Of a stretch of DNA of 15,530 nucleotides, positions 9,554-15,530 are shown one piece after another. Position 1 is the first letter of the stretch. Each line of letters starts with the position of its first letter. The DNA comes from Bordetella sp. (GTDB taxonomy: Bacteria; Pseudomonadota; Gammaproteobacteria; Burkholderiales; Burkholderiaceae_B), in contig DAIDKG010000206.1 in NCBI GenBank assembly GCA_027450125.1, positions 1-15,530 of the forward strand. Reading direction: 5' to 3'. The position numbers and the translations under genes are program-made. The notes under the pieces were generated by a model that did not search any database, had not been told where the DNA came from, and was given only the letters and a program-made list of their open reading frames with translations.

Positions 9554-9942
9554 GCGCGCGGCTTGTAGGCTGTCACGTCGATCTCGACCTTGGCGTCGAT
9601 CATCAGCCGCGATTCCACGGTGGAGCGCGCCGGGCGGTGATCGCCGAAGCACTCCATGTACACGCGGTTGAAGCTGCCGAAGTCGCGCGCGTCGGCCAGC
9701 CATACGCTGACTTTCGCCACGTCGGCCAGCGTGCAGTCGGCCAGCTCCAGCGCGTCCTGCACGCGCTTGAAGACCTGGCGCGTCTGCGCTTCGATGCCGC
9801 CCACGATCACTTGACCCTGGTCGTCGGTAGGTACCTGACCGGAGACGAAGACGAAATCGCCCGCACGGGTGGCGGGCGACAGCGGACGCGTCTGGCGATC
9901 CGAGGCAAGGGGGGATTGGCCGAGCATTTCGACAGCGGACAT
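9550..9942 (-). CDS. Rid family (YjgF/YER057c/UK114) enamine/imine deaminase
   Basis: This 130-residue protein is of the Rid family, which forms trimers and hydrolyses reactive 2-aminoacrylate-type enamines/imines released by PLP dehydratases. Arg106 in RPARSTVE and Glu120 in AKVEIDV align with the catalytic Arg105 and Glu120 of E. coli RidA. The GDFVFVSGQVP strand is typical. The Tyr of RidA (Tyr17, in IGPY) is replaced here by a Ser-Pro stretch (PLSPAT), so it belongs to a Rid subgroup other than classical RidA. The frame overlaps dgoK by four bases. It has GGAG about 7 bases before the start. Being in the same cassette as a PLP dehydratase suggests it handles that enzyme's intermediate. 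Confidence 0.88.
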   Translation of the reverse strand: MSAVEMLGQSPLASDRQTRPLSPATRAGDFVFVSGQVPTDDQGQVIVGGIEAQTRQVFKRVQDALELADCTLADVAKVSVWLADARDFGSFNRVYMECFGDHRPARSTVESRLMIDAKVEIDVTAYKPRA

Positions 9943-9953
9943 GAGGACTCCAA

Positions 9954-9968
9954 TGTAATAAGTTTACA
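9954..9968. promoter_or_regulatory. RpiR-type operator 1 (left, near the rid start)
   Basis: TGTAAT-AAG-TTTACA is an inverted repeat with one mismatch between arms (TGTAAT against TGTAAA). Its half-sites and 3-base spacer resemble the known HexR motif (TGTARTNNNAYTACA), and HexR is an RpiR-family regulator. It lies 12 bases upstream of the rid ATG, where bound protein would block leftward transcription. Confidence 0.5.
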
Positions 9969-10026
9969 AAAATATCTAGGGAAAACGCCTAAATCGTTTT
10001 TTATGGAACTTAAATACGATTATTGA

Positions 10027-10041
10027 TGTAATTTTATTACT
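10027..10041. promoter_or_regulatory. RpiR-type operator 2 (right, near the transporter start)
   Basis: TGTAAT-TTT-ATTACT contains the perfect dyad GTAAT-TTT-ATTAC and matches the HexR-type RpiR motif except for the last base. It ends 3 bases before the transporter's ribosome-binding site, a typical repressor position. It is centred 73 bases from operator 1, about seven helical turns. Confidence 0.55.
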
Positions 10042-10054
10042 TCAAGGAGACGCG

Positions 10055-11419
10055 ATGCAATCCCTCGCAACCGGGTCGAATACCCCGTCCGAAGCCGTCG
10101 CGCGCAGGCGTGCCGCCTTCGGCGCTTCGGTCGGTACATTGATCGAATACTACGACTATTACCTCTACGGCCTGGCGGCGGCCACCGTTTTTCCCAAAGT
10201 GTTCTTCCCCGCCTCCGATCTCACCATGGCGCAGCTGGCGTCGTTCGCTTCCTTCGCGGTCGGTTTTCTGCTGCGTCCGATCGGCGGCATCATCTTCGGG
10301 CACATCGGCGATCGCGCCGGCCGCAAAGCGGCGCTCATGATTACGGTTATCGGCATGGGCCTCGCCACCGCCGCGATCGGCCTGATCCCGTCGGCCGACC
10401 AATGGGGGGCGCTGGCTCCGTTGCTGCTCATCATATGCCGCAGCCTGCAAGGGCTTTTCGTGGGCGGCGAGATGGGGGGCGCGGCGACGCTGATCGTCGA
10501 GCACGCGAAACCGGGCAAGCGCGGCTTTTATGGTTCGCTGCTGATCGTCGGCGCCGGTATCGCCAATGTGCTGTCGGCGGGCCTGATGGCCGTGCTCGCG
10601 CGGAACCAGACCTGGTTCCTGGAGTGGGGTTGGAGATTGCCGTTCCTGTTCTCCCTGGTTCTGGTCGTGGTGGCGGTCATCATGCGCTCGCGGCTCGAAG
10701 AATCCGAGGAATTCCGCAAGCTGCTCCAGGAGCGCAAGCAGGCGCAAAAAAAGCGGCGGGCCCCGCTGCTCGAGGCGCTCGTCAAGCATCCCAAGAACGT
10801 CATTCTGGGCATACTCATGGGTCTCGTGCAGAGCATCGCGGGATACGTGATCCTGACGTTCGGACTTTCGCTCGTTGTGAAGGAGGGCGTTTCGAACCAG
10901 GTGGGCTTCATCGGAACCTTCATCGTCGGGGTCCTGCAGATAATCATGGCCCCGGTCTGGGGAGCGCTGTCCGACAAGATCGGCCGCCGGTCTTTGTATA
11001 TTGCGGCCGCCATTTTTCTCGCGATCATTGTCTATCCTGTCCTGATGCTCTATCAAACCAAGGATCCGCTGATGATCTGGATCGGCATGATCGTCGGTTT
11101 CGTCATTCCCGGCGTCGCGATGCAGGCGACGTTCCAGACCATGCTCGCGGAGATGTTCGACGTCCAGGCGCGCACCACGGGCGTCGGCCTCGGCTATCAG
11201 CTGTCCAACGTTTTCGGCGGCGGCTTCGCCCCGATGATCTGCGTGGCGCTGGTCGCTTCCGCCGGCGGCGCGATGTGGCCTGTGCTGATCTATGTGGCGG
11301 TCATCGCCCTGGCCAGCGTGCTGGCGACGGTCTTCGCGTCGCTGCGGCCGGATACCGCACGGGGGAGCGACGTTTCGTCGGGCTTGGACGCAAGCGGCGC
11401 GGCGCGGGCACGGAGTTAA
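10055..11419 (+). CDS. MFS transporter of the metabolite:H+ symporter (MHS) type
   Basis: This 454-residue inner-membrane protein has about 12 helices and the MHS pattern: GTLIEYYDYYLYGLAAA near the first helix, FLLRPIGGIIFGHIGDRAGR (containing the MFS motif between helices 2 and 3), SLQGLFVGGEMGGA, and WGWRLPFLFS before a charged central loop (EESEEFRKLLQERKQ). Relatives such as ShiA, ProP and KgtP import polar acids with protons. The substrate is not readable; in context an N-acylated amino-sugar acid or N-acyl-D-amino acid is inferred. AAGGAGA gives a strong start. Its DNA is visibly less GC-rich than its neighbours. It leads a four-gene rightward unit. Confidence 0.88.
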   Translation: MQSLATGSNTPSEAVARRRAAFGASVGTLIEYYDYYLYGLAAATVFPKVFFPASDLTMAQLASFASFAVGFLLRPIGGIIFGHIGDRAGRKAALMITVIGMGLATAAIGLIPSADQWGALAPLLLIICRSLQGLFVGGEMGGAATLIVEHAKPGKRGFYGSLLIVGAGIANVLSAGLMAVLARNQTWFLEWGWRLPFLFSLVLVVVAVIMRSRLEESEEFRKLLQERKQAQKKRRAPLLEALVKHPKNVILGILMGLVQSIAGYVILTFGLSLVVKEGVSNQVGFIGTFIVGVLQIIMAPVWGALSDKIGRRSLYIAAAIFLAIIVYPVLMLYQTKDPLMIWIGMIVGFVIPGVAMQATFQTMLAEMFDVQARTTGVGLGYQLSNVFGGGFAPMICVALVASAGGAMWPVLIYVAVIALASVLATVFASLRPDTARGSDVSSGLDASGAARARS

Positions 11420-11429
11420 TATCCGACGT

Positions 11430-12692
11430 ATGAACGACATTCTGCTTGACTCTCAGTACAAGGGCTTTCCCCTTGCCGCCGGACCCTGCCGCGCCAGCGA
11501 GATCGGCGCGCGCAACTGGTACCTTCTGGCCGACGATATGCCTTATCCGCTGGCCGTCCTCAGCCGTACCGCGATGGCCCATAACCTTGCCTGGATGCAG
11601 GACTTCGCCCGCCGCAAGGGCATAGACCTGGCGCCGCACGGCAAGACCACGATGTCGCCCGAGCTGTTTGCGCAGCAACTCGCAGCGGGGGCCTGGGGTC
11701 TGACCTTCGCCACGGTTTTCCAGGTCGGCATCGGCGTGGCGGCTGGCGCGCGTCGCATCATCGTCGCCAACCAGGTGCTGGCCGATGCCGACCTGGACGG
11801 ACTGGCCGCGCTGCTGGCCGGGCACGCCGATCTGCGCGTGTGGTTTCTGGTCGATTCGGCCGCCCAGCTTGGGCTCATCGAAGACTGGGCCCGGCGCCGC
11901 AACTGGCCGGGCCGCTTCGACGTGCTGTTGGAAATGGGCATCCCCGGCCAGCGCACCGGCTGCCGCACGCAAGACGAGGCCGTGGCCCTGGCTCGGGCCT
12001 TGGCGCGTTCGCCAGCGGTGCGTTTCGGCGGCATCGAATGCTACGAGGGCGGCGTGGCCCGTTGCGACAGCGAGCATGACACCCGCGAAGTCACGGCCTT
12101 GGTGCAGCGGGTGCTCGACCTGGCCCGCGTCTGCGATGTCGAAGACCTGTTCGCCCAAGACCCGCCCTTGTTCACGGCGGGCGGCTCCGCTGTCTTCGAC
12201 CTCGTTGTGCCGCTGCTGCGCGCCCAGGGGCTGTCGCGCCCCGTGCGCGGCGTGCTGCGCTCGGGCTGCTACATCACGCACGACCACGGCAATTACGCCC
12301 GTTTTCTCAAGAACGTGGAGCAGCGCGAAGGGCTGGACGAATCCCTGCGTCCCGCGCTGGAAGTCTGGGCGATGGTGCAGTCCGTGCCCGAGCCGGGCCT
12401 GGCATTGCTTACCTGCGGCCGGCGCGACATCTCCTACGATCTGGAAATGCCCATTCCCCAGCGTCATGCGGCGCGGGGCGCGCGCACGTCGACGCCCGTG
12501 CCCGCGAGTTGGAAAATCACCGCCCTGAACGACCAGCATGCCTACCTGCGTTTCGAGGGGCCTGCGCCCCAGGTGGGCGACCGGGTTGCGCTGGGCATTT
12601 CGCATCCTTGCACCACCTTCGACAAGTGGCGCTGGCTGCCCTTGATCGAGGACGACGGCCGCATCAGCGGTGCAGTCCACACCTGCTTCTGA
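11430..12692 (+). CDS. D-serine dehydratase-like PLP/metal enzyme (beta-hydroxy-D-amino acid dehydratase or deaminase)
   Basis: This 420-residue cytoplasmic enzyme is of the fold-type III family, with an alanine-racemase-like N-terminal barrel and a D-serine-dehydratase-like C-terminal domain. The PLP lysine is Lys72 in LAPHGKTTMSPE. The metal site is His392-Pro-Cys394 in SHPCTTFDKW. The H-x-C arrangement is that of eukaryotic D-serine dehydratase and D-threo-3-hydroxyaspartate dehydratase, whereas D-threonine aldolases have H-x-D. Elimination of water from a D-configured beta-hydroxy amino acid is therefore the likely reaction. The start at 11430 follows the transporter stop by 10 bases; the frame is open further upstream inside the transporter, without homology. 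The stop overlaps the rpiR start (TGATG). Confidence 0.85.
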   Translation: MNDILLDSQYKGFPLAAGPCRASEIGARNWYLLADDMPYPLAVLSRTAMAHNLAWMQDFARRKGIDLAPHGKTTMSPELFAQQLAAGAWGLTFATVFQVGIGVAAGARRIIVANQVLADADLDGLAALLAGHADLRVWFLVDSAAQLGLIEDWARRRNWPGRFDVLLEMGIPGQRTGCRTQDEAVALARALARSPAVRFGGIECYEGGVARCDSEHDTREVTALVQRVLDLARVCDVEDLFAQDPPLFTAGGSAVFDLVVPLLRAQGLSRPVRGVLRSGCYITHDHGNYARFLKNVEQREGLDESLRPALEVWAMVQSVPEPGLALLTCGRRDISYDLEMPIPQRHAARGARTSTPVPASWKITALNDQHAYLRFEGPAPQVGDRVALGISHPCTTFDKWRWLPLIEDDGRISGAVHTCF

Positions 12693-13585
12693 TGGACGGT
12701 CTGCTCAAGCAACTGCGTAACCGTATGTCCGCATTGCCCGACGCACAGCGTCGCGTCGTGCAATGCATACTGGAAGACCCGCGCGCCGCCGTCGCTGCCA
12801 CGGTCGAACAACTGGCCCAGCAGGCGGGCGTGTCCATGCCCACCATCGTGCGCACCTGTCGCGCCTTCGGCCATGAGTCGGTGCGCGACTTCATGCTGGC
12901 GCTAGCGCAGGATCTGGCCGTCACCGGCTCCTATCTGCACCGCAGCGTGCTGGCCGAGGACAGTGCGCAGGATGTGGCCAGCAAAATCATCCACGCGGCG
13001 GTGTCGTCCCTGACCGAGTTGGGCCGGCGCATTGATATCGCCATGGTCGAGCGCGTCGTCGCGTGCCTGGCGCAGGCGCGCCGTATCGACTGCTATTCGG
13101 TCGGCGCGGCGTCCACGTTCATGGCGCAGGAGCTGCAAAGTCGCCTGTTCCGCCTGGGTCTGACGGCCAACGCCATTTTCGACCTGCATCAGCAGCTCGT
13201 CTCGGCCAGCACGCTGGGGCCGCAGGGTGTGGCCTTCGTCATCTCGCACGTGGGCCGCATGCCCTACACGCTCGAGGCCGCCAGGTTCGCCCGTGCCCAG
13301 GGCGCCACCGTCGTCGCGCTGACCCAGCCCGATACGCCGCTGGCCGAGGTGGCCGATCTGCCTTTGCTGGTCTCGGTGCCGCAGGACGCGGTCATGCGAG
13401 TGGGTACCGAAGCTTATCTGGCGCACCTGGTCGTGATCGAAGTGCTGATGGTGCGCCTGGCCCAGCAACTGGGTCCCGTGGCCGCGCGCGGCCTGGGCCA
13501 ATACCGCCAATTGCTGAGTAAATACGGATTCGACAGCGCCGAATATTCCGGCGCACAGGAACTGGACGATGAATACAAGCACTGA
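12692..13585 (+). CDS. RpiR/MurR-family transcriptional regulator with SIS domain
   Basis: This 297-residue regulator has an N-terminal HTH_6 domain (about 1-77), with the recognition region TVEQLAQQAGVSMPTIVRTC (37-56), then a C-terminal SIS sugar-phosphate-binding domain (about 120-260: CYSVGAASTFMAQELQSRLF and VAFVISHVGRMPYTLEAARF). SIS regulators respond to phosphosugars; HexR, for instance, responds to KDPG. The KDPGal made by DgoK would be a fitting ligand. The usual S-G-x-T/S loop of the SIS site reads SHVGRMPYT here, a variation worth noting. The start is set by one-base overlap with the preceding stop. It probably acts at the two TGTAAT dyads upstream of the cassette; that link is inferred. 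Confidence 0.9.
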   Translation: MDGLLKQLRNRMSALPDAQRRVVQCILEDPRAAVAATVEQLAQQAGVSMPTIVRTCRAFGHESVRDFMLALAQDLAVTGSYLHRSVLAEDSAQDVASKIIHAAVSSLTELGRRIDIAMVERVVACLAQARRIDCYSVGAASTFMAQELQSRLFRLGLTANAIFDLHQQLVSASTLGPQGVAFVISHVGRMPYTLEAARFARAQGATVVALTQPDTPLAEVADLPLLVSVPQDAVMRVGTEAYLAHLVVIEVLMVRLAQQLGPVAARGLGQYRQLLSKYGFDSAEYSGAQELDDEYKH

Positions 13586-15029
13586 GTGCACCACGCTGCT
13601 CAAGAACGGCCTGCTGGTCGATGGCAGCGGTGCACCCGGCTGGCAGGGCGACCTGCTGATCTCGGGCGAGCGCATCGCTGCACTCGGTGCACCCGGCACG
13701 CTGCCGTGCGCCGATGAAACCGTCGATTGCACCGGCATGGTCATCGCCCCGGGCTTCATCGACGTGCACACGCATGACGATGCCGCCGTGCTCGACGCGC
13801 CGGGCATGTTGCCCAAGCTCTCGCAGGGCGTGACCACCGTGATCGTCGGCAATTGCGGCATCTCGCTGGCCCCCGTGGTCACGGGCGAACCGACGGCGCC
13901 CTTGTCGTTGCTGGGCCGCCGCCAGTTCCGCCACGCCCGCATGGCCGACTACGCGCAGGCGGTCGACGCCGCGCATCCCGGCGTCAACGTGGCCGCGCTG
14001 CTGGGGCACACTGCGCTGCGCATGCGTTACATGGACGATCTGGATCGCCCCGCCAACGAACAAGAGCGGACCGCGATGGCGGATGCCATGCAGGAAGCGA
14101 TGGATGCGGGCGCGCTGGGACTGTCTTCCGGCATCTTCTACAAGCAGGCCTACGCGGCCGATCTGGAAGAACTTACCGCCGTGGCCTGCGTGGCCGCGAG
14201 GAACGGCGGCGTCTATGCCACCCATATCCGCGACGAACTGGCCGGCATCATTCCCGCGCTGCACGAGGCGGCCCAGACGGCTCGCCAGGCCGGCCTGCCG
14301 CTGGTGCTGTCGCATCACAAATGCGCCGGCGCTGCCAACTGGGGCCGCACGCGCGAGACCTTGCCGCTCATCGAATCGCTGGCCCAGGGCCAGCCACTGG
14401 GCATGGACGTGTACCCCTATACCGCGGGCTCCACCGTGCTGCGCACCGACCTGGTGGACGGCATGATCGACATCCTCATCACGGGCAGCCAGCCGCATCC
14501 CGAGATGACGGGCCGCTATCTCAAGGACATCGCCCGCGAATGGGGCGTTTCCGAGACCCAGGCCTGCGATCGCCTGCAGCCCGGCGGGGCCTGCTACTTC
14601 CAGATGCGCCAGGACGACGTGGACCGGGTCGTGACCCATCCCTTGTCCATGATCGGCTCCGACGGCCTGCCGCACGACGAGCGCCCGCATCCGCGCCTGT
14701 GGGGCACCTTCCCGCGCGTGCTGGCTTCGTATTGGCGCGAACGCGGCCTGCTGCCGCTGGAGCAGGCCATCCACAAGATGAGCGGCCTGTCGGCCGCGCG
14801 CTTTCGCATCGCCGGACGCGGCCTGCTGCAAGCCGGCTGCATGGCCGATGTGGTTGTCATCGATCCCCAACGCGTGAAGGACACCGCCACCTACGAGCAA
14901 CCCGTGCAGTTCAGCGAAGGCATCGAGCGGGTGTGGGTCAATGGCGTACTCAGCTATACGTCGGCCCGGCGCAGCACGGGCGCCAGGGCGGGCCGTTTCG
15001 TGCGGCGTTCCAGCACGGGCCAGGCGTAA
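13569..15029 (+). CDS. N-acyl-D-amino-acid deacylase (amidohydrolase superfamily)
   Basis: This 486-residue cytoplasmic metalloenzyme removes the acyl group from N-acyl-D-amino acids. Metal-site residues match D-aminoacylases: His67 and His69 in DVHTHDD, bridging Cys96 in GNCGISL, His219 in ATHIRDE, His250 in SHHKCAG, and catalytic Asp365 in [17 protein letters not shown]. There is no signal peptide. The protein clearly resembles the characterised Bordetella bronchiseptica N-acyl-D-glutamate deacylase Bb3285, but differs enough (for example HTHDD against HGHDD) to be a paralogue with its own substrate. It overlaps rpiR by 17 bases, so it is co-translated. In this cassette it would free the amino group before the dehydratase acts. 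Specificity cannot be read directly. Confidence 0.9.
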   Translation: MNTSTECTTLLKNGLLVDGSGAPGWQGDLLISGERIAALGAPGTLPCADETVDCTGMVIAPGFIDVHTHDDAAVLDAPGMLPKLSQGVTTVIVGNCGISLAPVVTGEPTAPLSLLGRRQFRHARMADYAQAVDAAHPGVNVAALLGHTALRMRYMDDLDRPANEQERTAMADAMQEAMDAGALGLSSGIFYKQAYAADLEELTAVACVAARNGGVYATHIRDELAGIIPALHEAAQTARQAGLPLVLSHHKCAGAANWGRTRETLPLIESLAQGQPLGMDVYPYTAGSTVLRTDLVDGMIDILITGSQPHPEMTGRYLKDIAREWGVSETQACDRLQPGGACYFQMRQDDVDRVVTHPLSMIGSDGLPHDERPHPRLWGTFPRVLASYWRERGLLPLEQAIHKMSGLSAARFRIAGRGLLQAGCMADVVVIDPQRVKDTATYEQPVQFSEGIERVWVNGVLSYTSARRSTGARAGRFVRRSSTGQA

Positions 15030-15085
15030 GAAGCGGCTTCCTGCCGGGGCTTGCGCCCGCCTGGCCCAAAGGAGCGCTCCCGCCC

Positions 15086-15115
15086 TTGGGGCGCCCGGCG
15101 GCGCCATGCTCTAAT
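15086..15115 (+). promoter_or_regulatory. Possible rarA promoter giving a leaderless transcript
   Basis: TTGGGG (15086-15091) and TCTAAT (15110-15115) are separated by 18 bases. The predicted transcript start, seven bases past the -10, falls on the A of the rarA ATG at 15122. No Shine-Dalgarno lies before that ATG. A GGCGCC-CGGC-GGCGCC hairpin (15090-15105) sits within the spacer, and GGAGCGCTCC (15071-15080) is a perfect palindrome just upstream. Confidence 0.35.
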
Positions 15116-15121
15116 CCGTCC

Positions 15122-15530
15122 ATGAGCAGTCCCGACCTCTTCGCCGACGACCCCGCTTACCGCCCCTACGTGCCGTTGGCCGAGCGGCTGCGTCCGCGCA
15201 CCCTGGCCGACGTGGTGGGGCAGTCGCACCTGCTCGGTCCGGACAAGCCCTTGCGCGTGGCCTTCGCCTCGGGCCGGCCGCATTCCATGATTTTCTGGGG
15301 GCCGCCGGGCGTGGGCAAGACCACGCTGGCGCGGCTCATGGCCGATGGCTTCGATGCGCAATTCATCGCCATCTCGGCCGTCCTGGGCGGGGTCAAGGAC
15401 ATCCGCGACGCGGTCACGACGGCGCAGATCGCACAGGGCCAGGGCCGGCGCACCATCCTCTTCGTCGACGAGGTGCACCGTTTCAACAAGGCCCAGCAGG
15501 ACGCCTTCCTGCCCTATGTCGAAAGCGGCC
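15122..15530 (+). CDS. rarA: RarA (MgsA) replication-associated AAA+ recombination factor, N-terminal part
   Basis: The first 136 codons are present and the gene runs off the right edge. RarA is an AAA+ ATPase related to clamp loaders that acts at stalled replication forks. Visible motifs are [20 protein letters not shown] (residues 19-38), the Walker [10 protein letters not shown] (60-68), the GGVKDIRDA sensor-proximal segment (89-97), and the Walker [21 protein letters not shown] (112-131), which closely match the family. The start MSSPDLF is chosen because homology begins soon after it and no earlier in-frame ATG is credible. In many proteobacteria this gene directly follows lolA. Confidence 0.95.
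   Translation, partial: MSSPDLFADDPAYRPYVPLAERLRPRTLADVVGQSHLLGPDKPLRVAFASGRPHSMIFWGPPGVGKTTLARLMADGFDAQFIAISAVLGGVKDIRDAVTTAQIAQGQGRRTILFVDEVHRFNKAQQDAFLPYVESG

Larger units (their letters stand above)
9943..10054. promoter_or_regulatory. AT-rich divergent control region of the catabolic cassette
   Basis: These 112 bases separate the leftward rid-dgoK-dgoA unit from the rightward transporter unit and are much more AT-rich than the genes on either side. They hold two TGTAAT-type dyads and a central AAAACG/CGTTTT dyad. AAGGAGA (10044-10050) is a strong ribosome-binding site for the transporter. Promoters for both directions must lie here, but none matches the sigma-70 consensus well, as expected for a regulated pair. 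Confidence 0.6.

Noticed and set aside
12509-12691. Upstream extension of the RpiR regulator into the dehydratase gene
   Set aside because: The extension has no homology, and the start at 12692 is coupled to the preceding stop.
10037-15107. Long minus-strand frames opposite the transporter, dehydratase and deacylase
   Set aside because: The plus-strand genes have clear domain motifs; the opposite translations look random and GC-driven.
15030-15121. Terminator between the deacylase gene and rarA
   Set aside because: Several short GC-rich inverted repeats are present but none is followed by a T run, so I do not call a terminator.

Overview
The window is high-GC, tightly packed proteobacterial chromosome. 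The gene content and order (kdp genes, a DUF4212/sodium-solute symporter pair, smr-trxB divergent from ftsK-lolA, then rarA) and the codon style fit a betaproteobacterium of the Alcaligenaceae, most likely Bordetella. That assignment rests on recognising the proteins by eye, not on a database search. I see no rRNA, tRNA, insertion sequence or CRISPR array.

Left end (1-881). On the minus strand lies the start of a potassium-import kdp operon: a 32-residue membrane peptide, kdpF, and the N-terminus of kdpA. The kdpA frame carries an in-frame amber codon 60 codons in, where the family normally has a conserved glutamate, so kdpA looks like a pseudogene here. The 465-bp region between this operon and the rightward symporter genes holds helically phased T-tract repeats resembling a KdpE operator, a perfect 7-5-7 dyad and a strong hairpin.

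Housekeeping block (882-7951). A DUF4212 small subunit and a VC_2705-type sodium/solute symporter form a two-gene unit. It converges on smr, which is translationally coupled to trxB. trxB and ftsK diverge from a very short region centred on a 14-bp palindrome that gives a consensus TATAAT on both strands. lolA overlaps the end of ftsK.

Catabolic cassette (about 7952-15121). In many proteobacteria, including E. coli, lolA is followed by rarA. Here seven genes separate them. Leftward: dgoA (KDPGal aldolase), dgoK (KDGal kinase) and a Rid-family imine deaminase, with 4-bp overlaps. Rightward: an MHS-type MFS transporter, a metal/PLP D-serine-dehydratase-like enzyme, an RpiR/SIS regulator and an N-acyl-D-amino-acid deacylase, also overlapping or nearly so. 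The 112-bp divergent control region contains two TGTAAT-N3-ATTACA-like dyads, 73 bp apart, that resemble operators of RpiR/HexR regulators.

How the cassette may work (inference). The kinase and aldolase need 2-keto-3-deoxy-galactonate, but no galactonate dehydratase is present. A D-configured 2-amino-2-deoxy-hexonate is a beta-hydroxy-alpha-amino acid. The dehydratase could convert it to an enamine/imine, the Rid protein could hydrolyse that to 2-keto-3-deoxy-galactonate, and DgoK/DgoA would yield pyruvate and glyceraldehyde-3-phosphate. The deacylase would first remove an N-acyl group after uptake by the MFS carrier. An N-acyl-D-galactosaminate pathway is therefore the most economical reading. 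A looser grouping of D-amino-acid catabolism with sugar-acid genes remains possible.

The right end (15122-15530) is the N-terminal 136 codons of rarA.
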